A stretch of 64,000 bases of DNA. Source: Apostichopus parvimensis (taxonomy: Eukaryota > Echinodermata > Holothuroidea > Aspidochirotida > Stichopodidae). The DNA lies in assembly GCA_000934455.1 (NCBI GenBank), contig KN886249.1, positions 13,670 to 77,669 of the forward strand. The letters run 5' to 3'. The translations under genes were made by a program, and so were the position numbers. The notes under the pieces are model-generated. The model had not been told where the DNA came from, made no database searches, and worked only from the letters and a program-made list of their open reading frames with translations. The first letter of the stretch is position 1, and each line of letters opens with the position of its first letter. Of this stretch, positions 12,056 through 37,030 are shown in pieces.

Positions 12056-15000
12056 GTGAGTACAAGACTGAGAGGAGGAAGATGTGTACAGTTCATCTCA
12101 GACCTGTACTAGAGCCAGGCAAATGATCTTCTGAACGACACGCCACACAACAATTAGAACCTCTGACAATTTTCATACCAAAAAGACTTCAGAATAGTGT
12201 GAAGTCACATTTAAAGTGAATGTCAGTAACAAGAAAGTGCTGCAGAGTGTACATGTAGGTGGACCACTACTCAAAGGTAGATTAGGTGCGAAATACGAGT
12301 AAAAGACAGGTACCTAGGAACAGAGTTTAAGTAACTCTACATAATCTATGAATAATTTAAGTTACCAGAATGCAATCCACTGATGAGCCAGATTTACTAG
12401 ATCAAAAATAAGGTTTGTAGAGGTAGTTGACAATTGTCTTAAAGCTAGCTCAACTAGTGACTTTTATATTTGTCTGCATTTTTGAATTTACAACTATAAA
12501 CCGTCTTTGGATGAAAAAAAAGTTTCAATTTATCATATTTACCGACAAATATTTTAGTAAAATTTTCTAGAATTGTAATTTTTCTGACTGGTTTGCAAGA
12601 TTAATTTGTGTAATATAACTTTATGAAAAGCCCACTTGACAAGGTGTACTATACACAATTTTAAAAATTTATAGACAAATATAGTACCAAAAAGCAAAAA
12701 GGGCCCTATGTTTGTACAGATTTAGATCAGTTTAATCGAAAATGCACATTAGTCTCCTTAGAATTAATTCCTCTACCATGCCTAGGGTCATCTGGGTCAT
12801 GTGTAGCACCATCCTTTATTCCTGACCAGTCACCTCCGGGTCAACTAGCCTACATTTCATTCTAACGCCTCAATTTTTTTTTTTTAAATACATGCATCAT
12901 ATCATATGGTTGTAATTTCCAGGACTAATAATTTTTACTATTTCTTACTTGTAAATTTTACTAACACTATGTATGATGTGTACATAAAACCAGCCAATGC
13001 ATGATAAAACACTCTCCTTATGGGGCTCTGCACCTCCTCATGATTAATGAGGTTTCACAAATTTCTTGGTTTTTCCTCTCTTGCCTGAAATTCAATGTAT
13101 CACGTTTGCCACAGAATCTACTCTCATATCAAAGTATGTACATCCAGACACAAACTAATGTTATCTTTCTATGTTAATGTTTTCAGGTCTGATAACCATC
13201 CAAGCCAGAATGACTCACAGAGACTTTATTTGTTTTCAATTTTCTGATTCAGTGAACAAAGCAGAAGACAAACACGCCGTGTATGGTATACTGCATTGAT
13301 ATTAAAGGAAAGTAGTCAAAGTACTGATTATCCGCAGGATGAATATGTCCGATATTTAATAATACTAAGTCTATTAAGGTCATATAGGGGTAGTCGGTGT
13401 GACAATTTTATTTCACCCTGCAATGGTTTGGAATTTTGCTGTCCATTTGCAATAGCTTTGTCACAATCTGCAGGTAGCAACCTGCTCACCTGAATCAAAT
13501 GCAGGTATTGCATATAAAACAGTATGTTAAAGTCCACCAAACTCACACCAAAAATAACATGTCAGACTTACACTTAAATTTAAAGGGTGTAAAAAATGTA
13601 TGTTATAGTATGTTACAATAACTTGCAAGTGATTAATGTCTTAATTAAATTGCGATACTTAATTTGCTAATTTGTAGACTAGGTAGTTGGGAGAGCTTTG
13701 TACAAGTGAACTTATGAAATAACTAAAAGGAATAGTTACAGTACATTTGGATGGTTGTGGCAATTAATAACCCAAAACTCCCTCGTTTTGGTATTTAATA
13801 CCGATGTTAATTTCTGTCTCTACTCTACAATCGCACCTTCCCATCTACCTACAGTAATAACTGCAATAGTAGAGATGTGACTGGTAAGAGAGGAGGGCAG
13901 TAAATACAGGACATTTCACTCGAACTAATAATATATAATATGCATATCAGAACTATCTTCCTTCCTGTCATAATTCTGGGAAGGCGTATACACTGAACTG
14001 CAACCGTCGCTACAAACATTTACCACTTTTTCATGTGGGTTGCCATGACAATATAAACTACCCACTATTCCCCACAACTTCCTGCTGTCATGTATACCTT
14101 CCTCCTAACCCGGAATATGTTACATACAACAAAGCAGAACTTCCTTTAATCGAACTTTAACATATAAAACAGTTAACAGTCACTATGTGTACAGTGAAGT
14201 AATACATGTACGACACACAATGCCCTTTGTTGTTTGTACAAGCACAACACATATTGGCCAGTGCGTTGTGTTTGATGACCAATAATCCAGTCATTTTTAA
14301 CCAAACTCACCACATATTACTCACATCGAAATTACAAGTTATCAAACTAAAATACCATTTTAAGTTTTTCTTTTTTTAATTCCCGAAAAAAGGTGTTGAT
14401 ATACTGGATTGATTGAATTTTAAATCTGATTCTACAAATTTGTTGCCAGAGACCTTTATATTTATTATTCACAAGAAACATGCAAATTTAGTGGACACAT
14501 TCAAAAGGTGCTACTGTTTGATTCTTTCTTGAGTGAAACTAGAACACTGTGGTTAGGACTACATTGCTATGGAATTTTAACATAGAATACTCTAAACAAT
14601 TAGTAATAAATTTGCAATTCAAATCCCTGGGCTAAATACTAAACGAGCGTCTTCACTAAATATACAGTAACATTAACATCATTAACATATGAGATCAGGA
14701 TGACCTTGTTGAAAAACTCATCAAAACAATGCAAAAATCAAATTTCCCTGAGGAAAATATCAACTTTGGATGTTCCATCAATTATGTCAAATAATTGACA
14801 GGAACGAGTTTATATCCATATCACAGAACCACTGATGCATGCATTTTTTGTTCAGCTTTTTGTTATTTTTTATAGTTTTTTAACATAATTCATTACTTCA
14901 TGTAGTTTGATTGAAAGGAGTGATGTTTTGCAAATGTTTTAAAATATCAGAGTTATTACAAATGATCATTTCTGATCACTTTCACTGTCATGAAAATCTC

Positions 15001-16167
15001 AACAAAACTAAGTACAAACTGCAAAGATTTTATTTCAGAGTTACCATGCTTTAATACAATCTTTACAAATTCCGACATATATAAGGCCCACAGTATTCTT
15101 TACTAGTTAATACAGATATATAGCACGTGGTGATATATCGGACAAATTTCTAGAGTTTGATCCATTCCTCTACATTAACAGTACTGTATATCCTGATCTT
15201 TTCTGACATCCCTAATTATTTTAAAATGTTCATTTGGTAACTATTTTTCAAATGACCACAAGTGGTCGGCCAGTGATCGCTTGATCAGTGTAAGTACTCA
15301 TAGGTTACCAGATGGTAAAAAAACAGTTGTGTAAGATCAGTAGGGAACATGTGAGTTTAATTTCTCATTCACTGGTTCTCAAGTGGACAGTGACTTAATT
15401 ATGATAAGTTGTAACTTGGGCGAGACAACATAGTACTGTATCTAGATGTTTTTACACTGATCTCAGAGAACCACATCTTAGACTAATATTGTGCAGGGTT
15501 AGTCATCACAGTCCACCATTATTTTTAATGCAATCATTTCACTTTGAAACCCTTTCCTCACGGAAGGAAATTATCCTTGAATATGGGAGGGAAAACGATG
15601 CACCTCTGTAAACATTTGAACAGGATGACACACCTAAACTCACCTGTTAACCTTTACAAACAGTAATGCTTATTTATAATATATATAGAGAGAGAGAGCA
15701 GATCACACATTAATACAGGAGTGAAAAAAAACATGCATTAAATTTCCTCTATCCCAAAAAGTTCCCCTTACCATGAAAGCTAGATTAATGCATGAAGGAA
15801 CACTAATAGTATTAACGAAGAATCTGGACTATGATGCCATAGGTGGGTGGTCACTTGGGGCGGGGGGAGGGGGGTGTTACTGATTTTTTTATGGTTAGTA
15901 GACTGATTCGCATACTCAGAGATGCTACTAGTAAAGCCTAGTTCACATTTGAGAACACAATGAGAACCTGACCCTGCAAAGGGCGATCAGGATCATAGTG
16001 AAGATGCTGGTGTACTCAGGATCTGACCCCTCAATAGTAATCTCCATTTCAGGGGGGGGGGGGATCCTGACCACACAAGGGCAATGGTTGTAGCGTGGAT
16101 GCTCGGTAATCAAGTGACCCGAAATCTCTGGTTATTTGACCTTGTCACATCCATGACCCCATGAAGT
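12056..16167. other. Non-coding, no gene recognised
   Basis: AT-rich sequence with no supported exon. A weak copy of the interspersed-repeat core (CTGGTAAGAGAGGAGGGCAG, then TAAATA) is near 13880-13906. A short GA run is at 15689-15700. G-tracts are at about 15859-15875 and 16053-16063. Confidence 0.5.
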
Positions 16168-16305
16168 GGGGTGTGGCGGTGCAGTGCTAAATGAATACCA
16201 AGTTTCGTATGCTACAGTAGGTCGATTTGGGTGCATATATGTAGAATGGAGACAGGTAAGAGATGAGTACAGTAGGACAAGTACAGTAAATATTGATCAT
16301 CTAAA
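16168..16305 (+). repeat. Interspersed repeat copy B with intact CAG|GTAAGAG donor consensus
   Basis: This is the longest copy of the repeat also seen at 4372-4466. Blocks in order are CAGTGCTAAA, ATACCAAGTTT.GT, GGAGACAGGTAAGAGATGAG (ending at 16266), AGTAAATATT and ATCATCTAA. The core contains a near-perfect vertebrate-type 5' splice site (ACAG|GTAAGA). Relative to copy A it has extra bases between the second and third blocks. Confidence 0.55.
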
Positions 16306-17425
16306 TAGCATGATAATGATTTATAAGAAACACTGAGGCAAAAACAACCCCTCATTTTTCCCCAGAGTTAAATATGTTAATTGATTTAAATGCCTGGATG
16401 GCAGCTCACTCTCTCACCCTTACACTAATTATTGGCCCTCTTCCTAAATGACTGACACATCCTTCTCAATTCTGACATAAAGAACCAGTCTTCCCTTTCA
16501 AAGACATCTCAACCACAAAATGTCCGCAAAGTTCATTTACCCACAGTATGGCAAATATATTACCATAAATTTAAGATTAGTTGAGAAATCTTGTTACAGA
16601 TGACATGGTGACAGCTCTGCGTAATCATTTGAGATCTCCCAGTCATGCAATACCAAGTTACACAGTATTGGTCATAAATATAAGAGCTATGAAATGACTA
16701 TACACCTGATGAAATATCTTGACAAAATGACAGGCAGAAGATCAACCAGTTCTTCAAAGATTGATGCTTTTAACGTACATTCCAGCGGGATGCCTCAACT
16801 GCATTTCAACATGCTGAGATATCCATTATTAGCATGGCTAATTTGCCATTTTATTTCTTTACAATAAGATATTTTCATTCTAAGGCAGGATATTAGCAAG
16901 AGACCAAAGTCAGCTCTTAAAAGCTCTCAATGACTACAAATTCAGCTGTGCCTTCAGGAGGTCAATTTATGATTTACAATCTTCCCTGGTCATCAAAATA
17001 TCCACCAGCGTGTACACAGGGTGCTGCCAATATATATAGTGGCTCATTTGGCAGTTGGGTCATCTCTGACATATATATTGTAGGTTTGTGTTTCAAGTTT
17101 TTTTATGGTGAGTCTGTGTAATGTGCAGAATATATGACAAAGAAAGGCCAAACAGGAGGTCTTGTTTACACTTAAAATCATTTTGGAGTATGGCATCACA
17201 TAGTAAACTGGTATAAAACCCTGTAAATTCCAGTCTTGATTTATAATGATAATTTTTCTGTACAGTACGGTGCAGAGAAGCAAACTTCAAATGCTTGATA
17301 TAATTTTCTAGCTGTTAGTATACATCCTCTCTTCAACATCCAACAATCACAGCTTACATGCAATTCACCACGCCTCCACACTCACCCTCCATCCACCTCA
17401 CCCTCATACCCCATCCACCTCCCCC

Positions 17426-17475
17426 NNNNNNNNNNNNNNNNNNNNNNNNNNNNNNNNNNNNNNNNNNNNNNNNNN
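17426..17475. other. Assembly gap, 50 N
   Basis: Exactly 50 N, so probably a placeholder of unknown true length. Both flanks are C/T-rich low-complexity sequence (CCACCTCACCCTCATACCCC style), which likely caused the break. Confidence 0.95.
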
Positions 17476-20400
17476 CTCCCTCATTCCCAATCTACCTTCC
17501 CCCAAAGTGAGAACAAGAATTATATACTGCTGCAATACTGCATTTTTGAAAGGAATGTTTAAAACTCTAACCTTACAATTTTTTCATAATTTATATGTAC
17601 AGTGAGCTGGTATGCACAAATATGATGAACACAAACACAATCATAGTCTTATTTATGACATGTACAGAAACATGTGTGATACAAGAAATATACGTTGGAA
17701 GTGTAGAATCTCGCTAACTCTTTACAGAAAGCAAAAGCCATGAAACAAGTTTTATTACTGGCCCTTGAAAAATGTGTGTACATGTGATTTTAACATTCAT
17801 GTAGAGATGCTTGCCTCCAAGGCATAACTCACCGTGAAAACACTTTCACAATTACAAACAGCTCCAAAATCATTTTAGTTCAGTAATATAAATGATATGC
17901 AGTGGTGATAGGTACTTGCCTCGACTGACCACTAATGTCAGTAGGTCACAACATCTATCAGGAAATTACTTCTATAATTACACCACATTTCCTTTGAAGC
18001 TCAGCAATCTCTATCTAGCATATAAACTAAACAACGATGAAACAAAATCCTGTTTCCCATAATTGGAAAGTTAGCTAAAATATTTCAACAGCTAGAACCA
18101 GAAAATCAAACTGCATTGAGGATTACATGATGTAATACTCTTCACTAGTACTTAAAAGAATATGTAGATGAATAATCAATACTGATTAATCAATAGATGA
18201 ATAATCAATACAATTGAGAGGCTCTCTGGTCTTTCAGTGAACAAGCAAACTACCGGTACAAAGTGTGAACCAAAGCAATACAATTTTGAATCAGTCTAAG
18301 GAATGTGGAATAAAAGTTTGCATGATTGAGGATACAGTACTAGCTGTTCTGTGTATTTGTCAAATATCATATTTCTCTCTAATTGATGTGATCACTTGGA
18401 CTGTATGCTTTGGTGCAGAGTTGTTTTGTGTTTTCCTACAATACAAAACATTCTTTTAATATGCTGGGTACCACTGTATGCACAAACACTGTAACACATA
18501 CACTTTCTGTCAATGAACCAAATATGTGGAAAATATTACTTTTGAAGCTTCAAAAATAAATACTTCTCATGTTCATGTACTTGGAGTGCCAGTATACTTT
18601 CATTTAGTAATCCAAATGGACTACTTAAAGAAGGAGATGAACTGAGGGAGGGGAGGAGAACTGATTTATATATATCGCATAGCTGATCCAAATTTTATTC
18701 CGAATTATTAATGTCCTCAAGTGGTATGGTTCACTATATACGAAAGCTGCTTTATCTTCAAGTAATTTGTATGGCATGTACATGATTTGCTATTCAGTGC
18801 CAGATTAATTATTCACTGAGACAGAAACTGATAACACAGAAATTCAACTGCTAACTGAATTCCTGATCCACACCTGCTGTAACGGTCGTGGCAAGACGAA
18901 AAATGACGGACGGTTTCAAACAAGAGTAAAGTCACCGCAATTTATTTCTTCGCATTCGTATCTTGGTATTCTGCACGCCAAGAGTCCAAATGGTGCCTTA
19001 AAACATTTCCAATTTGACCATCCCCATACAAACAGCAGGTGTTAAATTTTAATAAATTTCTTAATTCCCACAAAGGATGCTAGTCTTACTTTGTGGAACC
19101 TTCTAGAGGACAATGACAGGAATACAAAATTCATATTCCAAATTAAGCCACAATGCAAATAGAAACATGTAAAACACTTCTTGCTATTCATACAGGATAG
19201 TGTGAGTCACACACTAAACTAATAACCATAGTGTAACAGGTCACAATCTTTAGTGTGTCAACTTCCCCCCAAAAAAAATCCTTTCAGCACTACTTCATCT
19301 TTTCATTACATCCTTTTCTTCCTATCATTGTCATCATTAGATCCAGTGTAAGCCACGTGGGCCTGGAGCAATTTGTAACTTAAAACCTGATAGTGCAAAA
19401 AGCAAAAGTCCAATATTTACAGGTAAAAGCAGCCCAGATACCAGCATGCCCAGTACACAAAAGCAGGATTGTTCACAAAATATTTAAAATTGACTCTTGA
19501 TGTGTTCAACACTATGTTCAAGGGATCACCACTATAACAATATTTACGTGTTTGAAAGAATGGTTTGGGAGATCCTATTTTATGAATGATGCCCACATGT
19601 ACAGTATGTTTAAAATATTTCCATCTGGCATGTAATTTATGCAGCCATAACAAGTCTATACAACCTAATCCTGATAGACACTTTTCATCACATTTGATTC
19701 AAAATAAGTCAAGAAACCAACTTCCCTGCAAAATGATTTTTTTTTTAAATAGCCTGAGCACTAAAAACTTCCATCACATTTATCAAATAAACCATAATCC
19801 CTTGTTTTGTATAAAAAAAACAGTCTGTTGAGCATGACAAGTGAGTATGAAAGGTATACCAAATACTGTGGATCCTTGACAAATGCAAACACTGTGCTAC
19901 TTAACTAACAATAATAATTCAAAAAGCCTTTGTCAAAAAATTTGAACAGTGTACTCAGGTATTTCTTGGTTGGTTAAACATTATGGGCTCAAGAACATTT
20001 TTACTAGCTATATCATCAGGGTCAGGCAAACTTTGCTAAACTTATTACTTACATATAAAGTATGGGTTAAACTTTCTCTCCATTTGGCTATCACCAGGAT
20101 CATACAAACTTGGCACCTAATGTAACTCTAACACAGACTGTGGAAAGGTTGTATCAACATATGACTACTAAACACTATCTGTTAGTTTATCAGTTTATTT
20201 ATGTATTACACTGTGAGTTACTTCAAGGTATTACTTAATGTTTACATTTGCTAAAAGGATACATAAATTGAACCAAGCTCTTATTAATGACAACAAAGAA
20301 AGCTTGACTGAGAAAATATCAATGTACTGAAGCTTGCACTTGGATTAGTACTTATTTGGCCTGTGAGCAATTATTGTTTGTGAGATTTTGAACAAGTTTG

Positions 20401-20786
20401 AATTTTTTAGTTTATTACACACACAAATTTTGTCATTTGTCATTCTTTACTAAGTTTAAGCTGGTCAGCTGGTTATTTAATCAGAATGTCACCCTGAATT
20501 ATGGAATTAATAACTCTAAATATTCTGATCCGATTCTTCAGCAAAATCTTGATATCCCCGAAACTAATTATTAATAATTGAACAAAAATATTGTCACTTC
20601 TTTAAAACATGTGGGTGAATGCTTTGCCCATAAGTCAGTTGTTTATGCCTATAGGCTTAGCAGACCTGGGGTACTACCTCACAACCCCAGGGGGTGCTTG
20701 GACCGTAGGTTAAGAAAAATTTCTACCGATGCACTACTGGTCAGGGATGCAACCACTTCTGGGGGGCTAAAGACCCCACCATAAAT

Positions 20787-20867
20787 CAGTGAGGGCCATC
20801 TTCCACTACAGTGAGGGCTCATATCCCACTATAGGGAGGGCTCATCCCCACTACAGGGAGGGGACAC
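20787..20867. repeat. Short minisatellite, three diverged units of about 23-27 bp
   Basis: Units read CAGTGAGGGCC..CTTCCACTA, CAGTGAGGGCTCATATCCCACTA and TAGGGAGGGCTCATCCCCACTA, followed by a broken fourth start. Confidence 0.6.
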
Positions 20868-23800
20868 CCCTCCTCATAGACTCTTCCTTTGAACAACTTA
20901 ACATCTTAGCTTTCCCTCCCCACCCCCACCCCATATTGAAAACTTGAAAGGTGGTTGCAAGATCATGCCCTCTGGCTGCTGGTAGTATACTTACAATAGG
21001 CGTACAATGACATGCCATTGATAGTTTTCTATAAGTTACAGTAACACACCATTTGGATGTAGACTTTGTAAAAAGCAGTTGTCTGTATTCTCATACTTTA
21101 TTTATGTTGACCTTGTTGCAATCAAGTTATCCATATTCCACTGTTAAGGCAAAGCTTGGCATATACTGTAACATGTTAAAGAATGGTCTGGGTAAAGTAG
21201 ATAGTTTTCCCTACTTTCCCTAAAAGGGCATTAATTGAGCAAGAGGTATTCAATTAACACAGCATGTCTACTTAGAGACGGAGTATCACAGGGCTTGGTA
21301 ATAATTATGCCCTATTACAACCCACCTAAATATTTTTAATATTCAAAGTACATGTCAAATATGTAAACAAGATATTGTCTCACTTATTTTACATTTAATT
21401 ACAACAGCAAATCTTCTTTTTCCACACAAGTGCAAAATTCTTTTCATAGTCATATGCATAGCCTAACTTCACTTAGCTTAGGCCTAGGGCCTCGATCTGT
21501 CCCTAACATGGACCCGGAAGTGGCCGTAATTCCCATGACCAATACGATACGGCCTATGTATAGGTTTTGAAAGCTCCGTGTTTTCCGCGCAACAATGATT
21601 TCGGAACATTTAAATTCCTAATTTAGTAATGAGTAGAATACGCAACTACCTCGAGCATTGTCCATCAGAAACTGGTTTTAGTTCACTTTTCACTCCACTT
21701 TTGACTAACGTTAAGCTGCAGTCAACAACTAACTGCTCGTCATTTCTGAGGACGGTCAACTCCCTAAACCACTTGTAAGGCCTAGCTTCGATGATGAGCA
21801 GACGACACCTATAATTCACATAAATAAATTTTAAAAAATATCAAAAAGGAGTTCAAACACAAAGCTGTAATCCTACCTTGCCATAGCTTTTCCAGCAAAT
21901 TATCCAACACATTAAACAGTTGAAAGAATAATCCTTTTTAACTTTCGAGTGTACCTGCTACTAAGTACTACGAGTCTACCTAATCGGTCACAAAACAACA
22001 AATGAACGTGCCATGATACTGAACTCATTGAAATTCAACACAACTCAGTACTCCATACAATGCACACAACAGTACATACCAGCGCCGTCGACCTCAAGTT
22101 TGACTTCACAGCTGTTCTATGGGTTTAGTGCACTGCGTGTGTGGTGTGCATTTTCTAGAATGTTTGGGTCAAATTAAGATGCGGTTTTCACTAAAAGGTC
22201 AAATAGTATAATCGTATGTGGGGTTTGGTCAATGAAACATATAAAGGAAATTTTTAGAGAATATGTCCATTTCACGCTTTACATTGTCCAAGGCGCTCGG
22301 AAACATTTCAAGAGCTTGAAGTAATCACATTCGCAAGAGGAGGGGAATGGTTGAACTTCGGACGAATTTAGAAGGCGTAATAACCCCCCCTCCCCCCCCC
22401 CAAACATTTTAGTACTCTGTGTCCCTTTTGGCTTAAAAGTTGACTTATACTTTGCACAGTCAGGCTTTATCTAGACTGCCCAAACCCTCTCCATCTCACA
22501 GTCTCGGAATATAGCCCTATTATTATAGGGCAATCAGTGGAAGTAAAGATATGAAATAGGCCTATTTTTGTACCATATGAAATTGAACATTGACGCCACT
22601 GGCTGGCGTAGGAATTAAAGAGATCATTGGGGTAACTACGAAGAGATCCTCTTCTTTGATCCGCTGACATTCAAAAATATTCAAAGGCATTGCCCTCATT
22701 TTTAGTGGCATTATAGTATGCTACGTCGGATTGGAATGCATTAGGTCAGAATACTAACAATTATAGATACAATGTTTTTATGCATCCTTCTCTTAAATTG
22801 CTTTCTTCAGCTATCTTTTCTGTATACACACACAGATGTGTACAATATACATTCACAATAGTAATAATAATCAAGGAGGCCTAATATTGTTTATTTAATT
22901 GTTGTTGATTTTCTTTTTAATTTGATTCAGTTCAGCAGAGAGTCGAGGTAGTAGTATGGTCAGACAAATCAAATTAAAAGCATCGGATTACCAATGGTGA
23001 AACGAAGAAAAACATATCAAAAGCAATGATTTCGTACAAAACAATTCCTTTAATCAGCATTAATCACAACCAAATATGAAAATTGGAAAACTTAGATAAC
23101 TTTCGTCCAGAGTAAAAAATGGCAAACTTCAAGTAATAGTGTAAATTTCACAAAAGACATTTCTTTTCTTTGTTCATCTGAACAATGATAAGAAAAATGT
23201 ATAATTAATGGTAATATTCTAACATATGTTTATTTAGGTTAGTATTTTCAAAAGGTTTGGAAGCCAACAAACATACGCTCATTTCTATGCAATGATCGTT
23301 GGTGAACACCGGCGTCTTAATAGTGTGGCGCTCTTGCTAATCAAGTGAAATGAGTAAACCATCTTTGTTAATGTCATACCAAGTCATATATGACTACCGA
23401 CGATCTTATATCAAAGATGTACATCGAATCGATATTCTCCAGTTATCGCAGAGTTATCCAAAACTATTCCAAAAATCAATGTTTTCATTTTTCCCTGCCC
23501 TCTCCGCGAACTCCAAATAGGGTTCTATCCTTATATATTTCTATGGGTTCTATGTAAACCTGCTTTACATGGTTCGTGAATACTAGAATCACTTTGGGCT
23601 TGATTTTGCCCACCAGTGGTATACTTTCTGAACGTTTGCCACTTACTGATGATGTAGGTCATACCCCCCCCCCCATCCCCCAGTACGCACGCCACTCATT
23701 AGAGAACACAATTTACATTTGCTGCAGCTTCCTGAGGGGTTCACCCATCGTTTTCTGAAGAAAAAAACAGCCAATAAAAGTCTATATAATAGGAAAAGTA

Positions 23801-24454
23801 TCCTCATACGGTTGAGTGTACATGAAGTTTTTATTATAAAAGAGATTGAATAATTGACATATATATCCCTGTTATTGGTGTTTCTATGACCCTATATCAG
23901 ACCTTATGAGAATTTCTACACGATTTAGTTGAAAAAAAATATGTAGAAAACACATACACACACATCGCAAATGGTCAAGAAGGACGAACAGTTCCAATCA
24001 AAATTCCTACTATAAAGGATAACATTATAGGAACAAATAATGCTATTAAATTTCTTCCTAACTTGGACTTTTGTACCCATTGACAGTTTTCGACAGACAA
24101 ACCAGTTCCTTATTCACAACCTTGAGAAAATAATCCCTTGTGTTTCTTTCCATTATTGGAAAAGCTGAAAATTATCAGTGCATGGTTAGTTACATGAATG
24201 CCATTGAAATCTTGTTCACCTGAATCAATCAGTTCCCCTCAAACAAAATAATATGACTGACTCCTTCCCTAACTATTCCAAATTAGGGGGGGGGGGGAGG
24301 GTGATGAGGGGTATGGACCCAGTCTCACCTCATGCACCAAAAAAATTTCACAGTCATTTCTCTTTCATACATGTATTCAAGTTGCTTATGCCTGGATATC
24401 ACACTACAGGGAAACAAATATCCGAGTGACAATTGTTGCAGCTTTCGACGCTGC

Positions 24455-24479
24455 GTCCCTGGACAATCACACCAGGGAC
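24455..24479. repeat. Short perfect hairpin
   Basis: An 8-bp stem (GTCCCTGG paired with CCAGGGAC) with a 9-base loop. No run of T follows and no RNA family is recognised. Confidence 0.4.
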
Positions 24480-25015
24480 CTGGTGCACAGTCTAAAGAAA
24501 AATCAAATTAATATGGCTGAAATGTTTATTTGTGGTTGAAAGTCGCTAGGAGGGAATAAGTATATGAAGTTGTTGCAACTTCCGGGGCTTCACCTCCAGG
24601 AAAGCAGAAATATTTCGATTTCGCATTTATTCAGTATTACTTCAAATGATACAACAGGATTGAGAAGTTATTGAAGTACAATGATATTAAGAATTCAGTA
24701 TCGATATTTATTCACTGAGGGAAAGCATCAGCCAATATTATTAAAGGGGACGAAAATTGTGCAAATGACACAATTTTCAGCACCAACTTCATCTATTTTG
24801 GACACCAGCATCAGGTGCACGAGGCCATCTTACTACTGTTGTGTATCGTTATAAGCCACCACTAAACTTGCTAATCAGATATTTGACTTTTGATTATGCA
24901 ACACTTAGCTTTAATTGTCTGATCGACCAATGAATGGGTGTTGTATGCAATATTTAATTCATATATGAATATTTAAATCTAAGATTTTCGCCGGTTCTCC
25001 GCTCACAAAGCAGAT

Positions 25016-25257
25016 TTGTGATGACGTAATGATATTGACCAATGAACGTCAAATGACGTATTGGAAAAGGCGGGTCAAAAATTCAAGGTATGTATATGAA
25101 AAGACGAATGCATTGGCTCGTACACGCTGACATACCTCACACAGCCGAAAACCAGCCGGGATTTTCTGGCCCTCTTTTCCCCCTTTGTAATCAACTCTCC
25201 GTTCTCGACCCTTCTTCATACTTTAGGAGAATCTTCGGACGTCGACACAATATAAAA
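25016..25257 (+). promoter_or_regulatory. Probable IGF2BP promoter and 5' UTR
   Basis: Directly upstream of the IGF2BP start codon a 55-bp stretch holds classic proximal elements: CRE/ATF-like TGACGTAA at 25022-25029, a CCAAT box at 25039-25043, a second TGACGTA at 25054-25060, an inverted CCAAT (ATTGG) at 25060-25064 and a GC-type GGCGGG at 25069-25074. No TATA box was noted. The RNA probably starts between about 25085 and 25200, leaving a 5' UTR of up to about 170 bases. The sites are seen in the sequence; their use is inferred. Confidence 0.55.
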
Positions 25258-36723
<11,466 letters not shown>

Positions 36724-36980
36724 AAGAAAGGACCTCAGAAGGACAGTGGCTGATCATATTCTTTGTCAGGGATTAAATGCTTAAAACAGATTTACAAATC
36801 AATGAGGCATATCAAAATGGGTTTATTAGACAGATGAGTAAAATTGTGAGTAATAATACTTATTTGAAAAAAATGTTGAATTTAAAAAAAAAACCTCAAT
36901 GGAAAAAGAGGTTTTATTCAGGGCATTTACTAGGACTGCTGCACTAGAAAGCGTGGTTCAAGTTTTTTTTTTTTTTTTTT

Positions 36981-37030
36981 NNNNNNNNNNNNNNNNNNNN
37001 NNNNNNNNNNNNNNNNNNNNNNNNNNNNNN
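36981..37030. other. Assembly gap, 50 N
   Basis: A 50-N placeholder directly after a poly-T run (36963-36980). Sequence after the gap repeats sequence from 35387 onward, so this is a contig join that was not merged. Confidence 0.95.

Larger units (their letters stand above)
16306..25015. other. Intergenic or 5'-intronic, no gene recognised
   Basis: No supported exon. It holds a 50-N gap at 17426-17475 in C-rich low-complexity sequence, and a three-unit G-rich minisatellite at 20787-20867. There is a slightly CG-richer patch at 21480-21600 and a hairpin at 24455-24479. A possible minus-strand splice donor (CAAG then GTAGGA near 21879) might end an untranslated myosin exon; this is weak. Confidence 0.45.

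Noticed and set aside
23640-23700. Possible further MITE end (CCCCCCC...CGCACGCCACT)
   Set aside because: No matching opposite end or target duplication could be found nearby.
25090-25257. Upstream in-frame extension of IGF2BP by 56 residues
   Set aside because: The frame is open to an ATG at 25090, but the residues resemble no family member, overlap promoter-like sequence, and the ATG at 25258 aligns exactly with the family start.
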